From the NCBI GenBank assembly GCA_026874595.1, contig CM049313.1, positions 31,056,008 through 31,120,007 on the forward strand: a stretch of DNA of 64,000 nucleotides, read 5' to 3'. The translations under genes and the position numbers were made by a program. This document shows, one piece after another, positions 49,780 to 60,600 of this stretch (within the stretch, counting starts at the first letter, position 1; each line of letters opens with the position of its first letter). Origin of the DNA: Sipunculus nudus (Eukaryota; Annelida; Sipuncula; Golfingiida; Sipunculidae). Under the pieces are notes generated by a model. That model made no database searches and had not been told where the DNA came from. It was given only the letters and a program-made list of their open reading frames with translations.

Positions 49780-50400
49780 AAGAACATATCAACTTTGCAA
49801 TATTTATTTTTGCACCTCAAATCCTAGGGGTCCCCCCCCCCCCTTTTCGCCACCTATGTACTACGATTTTTATACGGCTGTGGCACTGCAGACACATCTT
49901 GTGAGCAGAAATTGGGTAATCGTAATCAGTAATTGTAATTGATTGCAATTGATTTCAATTTTTTTAGTAATCGTGATCAATTACATTTAATTTTTCAGCA
50001 ATGTAATTGTAATCCTAATCAATTAATTTGACTATGTAATCATAATCATGGTGATTATAAATGATTAATAAATATTTTAAAAAAGAATATATCAACTTTG
50101 CAATATTTTTTTTGCACCTCAAATCCTAGGGGATCCCCCCCCCCCCCCCCCCATTTACGCTGCCTATGTACTACAATTTTGATAAGGGCATGACACTGCA
50201 GACAAATCTTGTCAGCAGACATGGGGTTATCGTAATCAATAGGTGTAATCGATTGTAATCAATTACAATTTTTTAGTAATCGTAACTGATAATATTTAAT
50301 TTTTCAGCAATGTAATCGTAATCCTAATAAATTACTTTGCCTATGTAATCGTAATCATGGTGATTATAAATGATTACATAGATTACTTTTTTTTCAAGTT
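49780..50400. repeat. ~303-bp tandem duplication with GATTAC-like repeats
   Basis: Two copies start atatcaactttgcaatattt (about 49786 and 50090) and share gcacctcaaatcctagggg, a C run (12 C at 49832, 18 C at 50135), cctatgtactac and cactgcagac. Each ends in a cluster of gtaatcgtaatcaattac-type words. A further GATTAC-like cluster without the rest lies at 51060-51200. Copies differ by roughly 10-15 %. Confidence 0.82.
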
Positions 50401-51734
50401 TAAATAGCTACAATTATTGTTTCATTATAACATGACCATGATTACTAGTGATTAAAAACATCACTAAGAATGATTATGTTTTTAGCCATCAAATGAATCA
50501 GTGATAGGTTATGTATCTGATGGAAGCTCAATTAAGTGAATGTGAACATTGCTGTCGAATTGTTGACATATATCTAAACCCTTGTATATAGGTTTATGCA
50601 ACATACTGGTAAATTAATAATTTACCTACTTGTGCAACTTGTGCTCGTAAAATGAGCAGTTATACTAACCCTGACATTTCCTACCTGTAAGCTACATCTT
50701 GAGCAGATCACCTAATTAGTATGAGGGTATAAGCAAGTCAACACAGCTAAGCATTTCCCTCATTAGTATATGAGCAATTCAATACACGAAGCATTAGACC
50801 ACTGCATAAAGCAATTAAAGCCACCTGAGGTGACTTTGAGCAGTTCATCAGAGTTGACTGAAAATTCACTATAAATATTTGCGACATTTGACAGGTGAAT
50901 CAGACACATGTTGAACATAGTGAATGATACACTGATACTGTCTGACAGTTTAGTAGCAGTTATGGCAGCTGCCAAGTTTTTGTATATTGATAATTTGATA
51001 TGCATAAAGTTTACAGTGTGTAAATCTCTTGTTGTCAGTTCATTTTATTGAAAAATTCAGGTTTGTAATAATGATTGCAATCATGATTAATTTTTTAAGT
51101 AATCGTAACCAATTACATATTTTATCAGCAATGAAATCATAATTGTAATCAATTACTTTGCTTATGTAATCGTAATCCAAATTGATCACATTCATTAAGT
51201 AATCACCCCATGTCTGTTGTGAGTGAGAAAACTCAAGAAGGTTTTGAGGAGATTGAAATATATAGAGAAAATTGAATATATAATAGCAAAACAGAAAAAT
51301 AAGATACTGCACATTTAGAAAAATAGGGAAAAATAAGGAAGCATTTTTAACATACAGTAGCATTGAAGTTTTAGAATTAAAAGAAAAAGCAAGGGGTTAA
51401 TGGATTCTGCAAAGACCACGTATATACTGCATGTACAAATTACAAGGATTGAAAATTTGAAGTATAGTTGGAATAATATCCAGGCATATGCTTTGTATAT
51501 ATTTGTATATATTGTATTTGATGTGATTTTGTACAATTATATGTGACATGTGTATTGTATGATTTTTCAGCAAAAAAATTATGATTTTAAAAAAAAAAGT
51601 TTTGACTGATCTTTTTCAAATTTTGCAAGCACATAGATATGGCCCAGAGGACTAAGCTTTTTTTTAAAATGAGGTCATGATCTTTCCCATGACTAGGCCT
51701 TGACCTTGAATATGTCCATTTTGGCCCATTTTTA
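50401..51734. other. AT-rich stretch without a supported gene
   Basis: Contains the isolated aatcgtaaccaattacat cluster (51060-51200). Minus frames at 51363-51040 and 51536-51315 are rich in I, F and Y from AT-rich DNA and have no supporting features. Confidence 0.5.
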
Positions 51735-52409
51735 TTTAGTGACCAGTCTTTGTCGATCGTCCGTCTGTCAGCCCGTTTACCAGGCACAAATTGTAACCAT
51801 TTTTGAGACCGTCAAAGATGCAGACGTATGTTAACCGGGTACAAATCGTAACCATTCAACCTAGAATCTTCAAATTGGACATCCAGGGAGGTCCATGGAA
51901 AATCTGATTGGAAACCTGAAATTAGGGTGCTGTTACACATATCCTTTGAGCTAAAGGGCTTGTTAATACCCCTCAGTATAATTAAAAATTTGATGCAAAA
52001 CCTCAAGTTTCTGAATAACAAATGCATTCATCACCATGATTCTTTGCATGCACATTCATCATTGAGTGTTTCATCAGTTCCTGCAGACTGGTGGCACCAC
52101 CTGGATTTTTTCAAAATTTTACGAATTTTCTTAAAATTTTTATTTTTCAGACCTTCAAATATGCAGTGGTCCATTAACAGGGCACAAATCGTAACCATTG
52201 CACATAGAATCTTCTCACTTGACAGCCAGGAAGGTCCATGAAAAATATCCTTGGAAACCTGAACTTAAGTCTGTCACCCATATCCTTTATGAACTATGCT
52301 TCAGTTGAATTTTGGATACCACCTACAATATTTGGCATTCAGATGATAAAATTTCTTTTGTTAATGTCTTTCTAGACAGCTGAGCGTCATGACCCCTGAA
52401 TCACTTGTT
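51735..52409 (+). mobile_element. family A copy with decayed 3' hairpin
   Basis: Has tcgatcgtccgtctgtcagc, aggcacaaattgtaacc and two partial units with ggtggcaccacctgg (52091), and ends cagctgagcgtcatgacccc then tgaatcacttgtt. The palindrome is broken here (gacccctgaatc). The 5' palindrome is missing. Confidence 0.6.
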
Positions 52410-53479
52410 GCATATAATTAACTGTATCTGAGGAGTGGTTCAACACTTTTGCTCCATGTTTTTTTCTGTGAAAAGCTCTTTGATAGCTTTATCATGTACC
52501 GAACTCTGGTGGCACCACCTGCTATTATTTTTCCATTATGGCAAACTAAGAGTCTATTTAAGGTGATATATTTCACAACATATATCAGGAATGCTGTAAG
52601 TTTTCCCTCTTAAATTTTGCACCGTCATGGATCGTAGATACATTTTTCTCGTACATAAGACAGGTGATGCCATTGGTAACTGTTTTACTGCTACAAAAAT
52701 TCAGCCATATCTCAGAACTCCAACAGATTTGCTCCAATTTTGTTATTATGGAAAGCTCTTTGACACCTTTATCATTTACTCAACTCTGGTGGCACCACCT
52801 ATAATTGTGTTTCTGTTATGGCCAGCAGCAGAAGAAGTTTAGGCTCGTCGAGCAGCTACAGGTTGCTGTGGTCAAGACCTCAGCCCTGTGCACTCCTTAA
52901 GCATGTTCTCTGAGCCAACAGAAGCGATGTCACACCAAGCCAAGCAAAGAGCCGCTAGAGACCGCCATCGTACATCCCAAACCGGTGACCTTTCAGGAAA
53001 GCTACAACATCCACAGCCATAAAGGCAGAAGCAACCCACATTCCCTATACCGATCCAAGCAGCTGACCCAGCCATGCCATTCGAGAGCCGAACCCGATCT
53101 TGTCAACCACAGTGTTTTGAGATGGAAAGCCATTTTATACATGCAGTTTTGGCCATGTAGACCGTTTTAGCAAGTTTTTTCGTCATCAGCCCTGTTATGG
53201 CCATCTACGCTCTATTTTAGGTGAATATCACACATATCTCAGGAATGGTTTTAGCTATTGGCCTGAAATTTGGCACAGCCACACATCATGGATAGATTCA
53301 TCACATACATAAGACAAGTTTTGCCACTAATAATTATTTTGTATGCCTGCTCTTCTTGTTTAGTTGCATCCATTACACATGCATGACACCCTTTGATCCT
53401 GAATTATCCTATTTCAGCCAATCCCAAATAAAGCATGTCACAGAAAAACCCATGGCACATTTGAGTTATGCATGTGGCA
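52410..53479. other. repeat debris with a GC-rich island
   Basis: On both sides are diverged units of the type tatctcaggaatggtttt with ggtggcaccacct (52510, 52788). Between them, about 52830-53170 is clearly GC-richer and non-repetitive within this window, with a 67-codon minus frame and a plus frame from 52927 that has one stop. I do not recognise a protein. It may be a captured fragment inside an element. Confidence 0.45.
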
Positions 53480-54477
53480 GACGACTATTTGTGCCTCTAA
53501 TGGTGTTTTTCTATGTTTTCCTTGTTTTTCTAAGAGCACTGTTAATCTGTTTTAACAGTATGTACACATAGGGTTTAAATCTTTATCATCTGAAACTTGA
53601 AACCAATTGTCAAAAACTGAAGCTTTTATTCAAGTTTTCAACCAAAATGTCAAGTGTTGTTTACATCAGGCCAGCCCATTACAGTGGCATGCACAGTGCA
53701 TGATGTGCTACAGGGTGTCAGTCACAATGAGTGCGGTCGGGATGGGTGCGCGGTTCCTGGGTGTGGTCAGGATTGATGTGGTCGGGCTGGGCGTGCCAGT
53801 TTATACAAAGTTAGATTGGTGCTGCTGGGCATGGATGCGATGGCTCTTATGAAACTTGAATATTACTTATTCCCTAAATTTTGTTATATTTTAACAGTTG
53901 GTTGATGATAAGTGTGTATTACATGAGCTGCACATGAATGCATTTTAATGTACGGTATATATACAAATTAACAACATTCCCAGGTTTGGACGACAAAAAA
54001 ATTGACCTCGAATGCTATTTTTACACATCTAATTCTTGTTGCTGGACATTTATCCAGTTATTAGCATAAAAATAAAATCAGTACCTTAGATTTTGGCAAA
54101 CTTTGACCATGGCACATTTTTATCCTGTGAGTACTGTTGATTTAATTTCCACAGCATGTAAACATAAGTATTTTAATCTTTTTAAACCTGAAATTTGAAA
54201 ATAAAAGGTTGAAAATTAGGCTAGCTTTTGAACTTTTTCATGAGGCTCCATTGTAGTCACTTGCTTTATCCAGGTGCAGGTAGGCCACTCCTGGTCAATG
54301 GAAGTCAGTTATACCAGGTTTCCTGATTTGTTTCAGCTCAATTGAGGAGATCCCCTGCTATGACAGGTGTACAGTTATTCTCATATCGTCTCCTCTTAGA
54401 CTTTATCTCCATTTGATATTATTTTAGATTTTTACCTTCAACTTCAGCTGAGCACAGTGACCCATGGGTCCCTTGTT
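53480..54477 (+). mobile_element. family A 3' half
   Basis: Colinear with the 3' part of the 37080 copy: atcagtaccttagattttgg, ctttgaccatggcacat, ctgtgagtactgttgattta, gaggctccattgta, and atttgatattattttagatt before the end. It ends cagctgagcacagtgac, ccatgggtcccttgtt with a perfect GACCCATGGGTC hairpin. A diverged second segment (53500-53650) repeats part of the same block. The 5' end is missing. Confidence 0.65.
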
Positions 54478-57400
54478 TTTTTGATTTATTAATTTTATTA
54501 ATTTTAAAATCTTGTATCAAATATCCTAATAACATCAGGAGCTGTTGTCCTAAGAAAATTGCATTTATATTCCTTGGACAGCCACCTGTTTTGGATAGTA
54601 TTTTTATTTTCAGGTTTGATGTTTGTTTTCATACCCATTATCATCCACAGTCTTTGGGTCAATACCTAACTCTTGTGTCTCCAATCAGATCTTCAAAGTT
54701 AACATCCTCCATTGCTCACATTTTAAAAGGAAGGTCATCTTCATAACTTAAAGGCAGTTTTTTTTTTTAGCTCAAGCTTATATCTTGCATGTATTTTGAA
54801 TTTAGCAGGGGTTCTTGCCTCTATTAGGGGATATGTTTGCATCGCTGATGCTACATTTATGTTTTTAGTGGCTGCAGGTCAATAAGTTATTTATGGGTTG
54901 GCCGGCACTATTCTAACATACAAGAGATTTAAATTACCCGCAGAAAGTAGTTATCTCGCAGTGATACATCGTGCATCTAGTACCAACGATCTTGGCCAAT
55001 CCAGGGAAGGCACTTATTTTCCTCCGCTGCCACAGTGCCACTTACATGAATAGTTATTAAAAGGGGAGACCATGCTACGGCAGCATTTCCAATTCAACTT
55101 CTGTTACAGAAGTTTGCAAGTTTCATGCTGAAGGTTATTTAGGCAGAAAATGCCCAATGATGTTTATAGAAAAACTATGCATTAAAAAATGTAAATTTTT
55201 CTTTTTCTAATCACTATGCATACTAATGTGCAAAACAAAATGTGAGGTCTTACATTCTGGTACTGTGTTGATCATGTTTATTGAGACTTTGTATGTACAA
55301 GTACTCATTGAACTGACAAAAACAGCGTTAGGCTAATGCATCTCAACAGTGAAGGACTGTATTAAATATAAGCCATGCAATGCCAAATGGACTGGATACC
55401 TGCGATATGCATCAGGCACATGTATTGGCAAAGTGTACAATGGACCTTCATACATAATTGGTCAAATGTAATTTATACTTGTCATATCTGAATCTCAAGT
55501 ATGGTTTCATGTGTTACTAGGGGCGGTTTTTGATCCCCCCCATCTTTGCAATTTTGTGTATCAGAATAAAAGATCTTTGAGGCCCGCCATTGGCGGTCCA
55601 AAATTTTCTCATAAATTGGGTGTCTTGAATTTGGTGTGAATGTGATGCAAACGGAGCTAGAGCCTGTACTGCCCTGTATTTTTCCTCAGTAGCCCCACAT
55701 ATAGCAATGAAAAGGCCAACCCATAATTCTAGTTAAATACATGCTGGGGCACTATGTGATCCTCTAGGCATTTGTTTCCCTCAATTTGATAATTAAGAGT
55801 TTAAACCAAGTTCTCTTTTAAGTTAGAACACTGATGACCTAATTTAATTGATCTAATCATATTTTTGGACTCACAATTTCCAGCTGTTCCATAGGTTGCA
55901 CTCATTTATAAAATTTTATTGTAACCAGTATGTATCATTCACATGCAAAGTTTGAATGAAATCACCTCAAGCAGTTCTCAAATTTTCCAGTAACATTTCT
56001 TCGATTTCTCTTTCAACTATTGTAAACATTCATGCATGTCTTATTTCTTTTTATCTGTTTTGAACAATTCTTGTTTTCTCAAATTCAGCTGAGCGTCATG
56101 GCCCATGGGCCCCTTGCTGTTAGATGTTGATTACTGCTGGTGTCAAACAGCAGGTAAAACTATCCAAGATCAAAATGCACAGCAAATTTCAAAGTGCATA
56201 CAATTCAATCAGTGCATGAATTATTGGTAAACTGGATTTTGTAATCAACATTATTTGAATAACTGCAATATTTAATATTGCCAGTCATATTCTTAAACTC
56301 AGAAGGCCAATTTTGTCAGCATGTTTTTGCAAGATAGTATGTCTGATTCTTGGACATAATTTGAGGTTCCTCTTTCATTACTACTATCTCCTAATAAGCA
56401 CAATCCACTGCTGAGATAAAACACAATTGCTGTTTAATCATTTTAAAAATGATTTGGAAATACATAATAGATCGGGCCAATAATATAGTCTTGTTCTACT
56501 GATAAAACTATTAATTGTCTATAAGCGTACAAAGTTTAGGGACAGTCCATGGATGTAGTGCGGATGAGAAACTGAGAACATAGCTGTAATTGACAGTCTA
56601 AAATACCATTGAAAAATGTATAGAAAGACAAAAATCTAATATAACTGATGAAGCTGTGTAAGGTGAGCAGGCATTGTAAATTTCATGGCATTCTGTGCAA
56701 TACATTTTAGAGACATTGGTTATTTTGTATGAAATTTTAATAAAAATGTAATGAAAATTTACTTTTTGTGACATTCTGTCCAGAGTCTGCATGAGGCATA
56801 ATATTTCCATTTTATGAATCAACACAAAATATTTGTTCTGGATCATAGATGTAGAACACTACGGGAGGAATCTGACTTTCATCATTGGTGAAAATCAGAA
56901 GTTTGTCTTTTATGGAAGTCCCTGTGTTCTGATTTCAGGATTCCAAGACTTTTCTAGGGCCTCCTGACTGTTCTGATATATATATATACATGTATGTAAA
57001 TTATATCATAATATAAATTATATCATATTTAATTAGTACCAGTTAAGAGGTACCAGATAGAAGAAAAAAAAGTTTCAGCTGGCTGGAACATTGCTGGAAA
57101 CATAAAATGAACAATATATAGGCTGAGTTATGTATATGAAATGCATCTGCCTGTGTCGATGGATATGGAGTGTTTAGTAAGGAGAGCAGTAAGTTGTATT
57201 CATAGTTTCCTGCAGCCATTCGGTCCAAATACTCTCATTTAACAGCCTTATTATCATCCTCTAGATTAGTCATCTCATCAAATGACTAGTAAAGGCAGTA
57301 GTAAATTGTGATGTTATTATGAAATGAGGGCATTACCAGCAGTCGCTCTGTGTCTTGAAGATTTAAGTTTATAAAGGTGTAGAAGTACTTCATTAAACTT

Positions 57401-57689
57401 TCAAGGGGATGGATCCTAGCAAGTCATAAGAAATGCCAAATATAGAGACAGTGGTTTTATTAACAAAAATGAGTGCTATGATCCTGAACAAGTTATTGAT
57501 CTTAAGAGCTGAATAATCTCTTCAAATTATGTAATAAATGTATTAGTGCCACAGACCAGATCAGAAGACATGGGTTTAAAATCAGGAGTTGATGGAACAG
57601 GCAGATGAATGCTGATTTCTAATGTTATCACCTGCTCAGTGAACAACAGACATGCAAGAATTAGCTTTTACATGCATTTTGTTAGAGCT
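54478..57689. other. unique stretch with an isolated family A terminus
   Basis: A family A 3' end (tcagctgagcgtcatggccc, atgggccccttgctg) lies at 56094-56118 with the palindrome GGCCCATGGGCC. The 13-nt palindrome CCGCCATTGGCGG is at 55584-55596. AT-rich direct repeats (attatatcata) occur at about 57000-57030. No coding gene was supported. Frames at 56846-56598 and 57228-57043 (minus) show no domain. Confidence 0.5.
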
Positions 57690-60600
57690 GTGAACAGTGG
57701 GTGTTTGATAGGAGAACAAGACAGTAGATGTTTGAGTGGAGACCAGGACAGTGGGTATTTGAATACAGACCAGGACAGTGGGTGTTTGAGTGGAGACCAA
57801 GTCAGTGGGTATTTGATTAGAGACTAGGACAGTGGGTGTTTGAGTGGACACTAGGACAGTGGGTGTTTGATTAGAGACCAGGACAGTGGGTATTTGATTA
57901 GAGACCAAGACAGTTGGTGTTTGAGTGGAGACCAGGACAGTTGGTATTTGATTAGAGACCAGGACAGTTGGTGTTTGAGTGTAGACAAGGACAGTGGGTA
58001 TTTGATTAGAGACCAGGAAAATAGGTGTTTGAAAGTACACCAGGACAGTGGGTGTTTGAGTGGAGACCAGGACAGTGGGTATTTGATTAGAGACCAGGAC
58101 AGTGGATGTTTGAGTGGAGACCAGGACAGTGGGTATTTGATTAGAGACCAGGACAGTGGTTGTTTGAGAGTACACCAGGACTGTGGATGTTTGAGTGGAA
58201 ACCAGGACAGTGTGTATATGATTAAAGACCAGGACAGTGGGTGATTAAGTAGAGACTAGGACAGTGGGTGTTTGAGTGGAGACTAGGACAGTGGGTGTTT
58301 GAATGGAGACTAGGACAGTGGATGTTTGAGAGGAGACCAGGACAGTGGGTGATTGAGTGGACAATAGGACAGTGGGTGTTTGAGAGGAAACCAGGAGAGT
58401 GGGTATTTGATTAAAGACCAGGACAGTGGGTGTTTGATTAGAGACCAAACAGTGGGTGTTTGATAGGAGACCAAAACAGTGGGTGTTTGAGTGGAGACCG
58501 GGACAGTGGGTATTTGAGTGGACACTAGGACAGTGGGTGTTTGAGTGGAGACCAGGACAGTTGGTGTTTGCGTGGAGACTAGGACAGTGGGTGTTTGAGA
58601 GGAGACCAGGACAGTGGGGGAATTGAGTGGACACTAGGACAGTAAGTGTTTTAGTGGACACTAGGACAGTGGGTGATTAAGCGGAGACTAGGACAGTGGG
58701 TTGTTGTGTGGAGACTAGGACAGTGGATGATTGATCCATGAGTGGAGACCAGGACAGTGGGTGATTAAGTAGAGACTAGGACAGTGGGTGTTTGAGTGGA
58801 GACTAGGACAGTGGGTGTTTGAGTGGAGACTAGGACAGTGGGTGTTTGCGTGGAGACTAAGACAGTGGGTGTTTGAGAGGAGACCAGGACAGTGGGGGAT
58901 TGAGTGGACACTAGGACAGTAAGTGTTTAAGTGGACACTAGGACAGTGGGTGATTAAGTGGAGACTAGGACATCGGGTGATTAAGTGGACACTAGGACAG
59001 TGGGTGATTAAGCTGAGACTAGGACAGTAGGTTGTTGTGTGGAGACTAGGACAGTGGATGATTGATCCATGAGTGGAGACCAGGACAGTGGGTGATTGAG
59101 TGGACACTAGGACAGTAGATGTTTGAGTGGAGACCAGGACAGTTGGTGTTTGAATGGAGACCAGGACAGTGGGTGTTTGATTAGAGACCAGGACAGAGGG
59201 TGATTGAGTGGACAGTAGGTGTTTGAGAGGAGACCAGGACAGTGGGTGATTGAGTGGACACTAGGACAGTGGGTGATTAGGCTGAGACTAGGACGTTGGG
59301 TTTTGCGTGGAGACTAGGACAGTGGGTGATTGATCCATGAGTGGAGACCAGGACAGTGGGTGTTTGAGTGGAGACTAGGACAGTTGGTGTTTGAGTGGAG
59401 ACCAGGACAGTGGGTGTTTGGGTGGAGACTAGGACAGTTGGTGTTTGACGGGAGACCAGGACAGTGGGTGTTTGATTAGAGACCAGGACAGTGGGTGTTT
59501 GATAGGAGACCAAAACAATGGGTGTTTGAGTGGAGACCGGGACAATGGGTGTTTGAGTGGAGACTAGGAAAGTGGGTGCTTAAGTGGAGACCAGGACAGT
59601 TGGTGTTTGTGTGGAGACTAGGACATAGGGTGTTTGATAGGAGATCAGGACAGAGAGTGATTGAGTGGACAGTAGCACAGTGGGTGTTTGATAGGAGACC
59701 AGGACAGAGGGTGATTGAGTGGACACTAGGACAGTGGGTGTTTGATAGGAGACCAGGACAGAGGGTGATTGAGTGGACAGTAGGACAGTGGGTGTTTTAG
59801 AGGAGACCAGGACAGAGGGTGATTGAGTGGACAGTAGGTGTTTGAGAGGAGACCAGGACAGTGGGTGATTGAGTGGACACTAGGACAGAGGGTGATTAAG
59901 CTGAGACTAGGACAGTGGGTTTTTGCGTGAAGACTAGGACAGTGGGTGATTGATCCATGAGTGGAGACCAGGACAGTGGGTGATTGAGTGGACACTAGGA
60001 CAGTGGGTGTTTGATAGGAGACCAGGACAGTGGGTGTTTGAGTGGAGACTAGGACAGTTGGTGTTTGAGTGGAGACCAGGACAGTGGGTGTTTGATTAGA
60101 GACCAGGACAGTGGGTGTTTGCGTGGAGACTAGGACAGTGGGTGTTTGATAGGAGACCAGGACAGAGGGTGATTGAGTAGACACTAGGACAGTGGGTGTT
60201 TGATAGGAGACCAGGACAGAGGGTGATTGAGTGGACAGTAGGACAGTGGGTGTTTGATAGGAGACCAGGACAGATGGTGATTGAATGGACAGTAGGTGTT
60301 TGAGAGGAGACCAGGACAGTGGGTGATTGAGTGGACACTAGGACAGTGGGTGTTTGATTAGAGACCAGGACAGTGGGTGTTTGAGTGGAAACTAGGACAG
60401 TTTGTGTTTGAGTGGAGACCAGGACAGTGGGTGTTTGCGTGGAGACTAGGACAGTAGGTGTTTGATAGGAGACCAGGACAGAGGGTGATTGAGTAGAGAC
60501 TAGGACAGTGGGTGTTTGATAGGAGACCAGGACAGAGGGTGATTAAGCTGAGACTAGGACAGTGGGTTTTTGCGTGGAGACTAGGACAGTGGGTGATTGA

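Noticed and set aside
57636-58175. 179-codon minus frame and matching plus frames in the 27-bp array
   Set aside because: Both strands are open in several frames, as expected for a nine-codon repeat unit. No frame is favoured.
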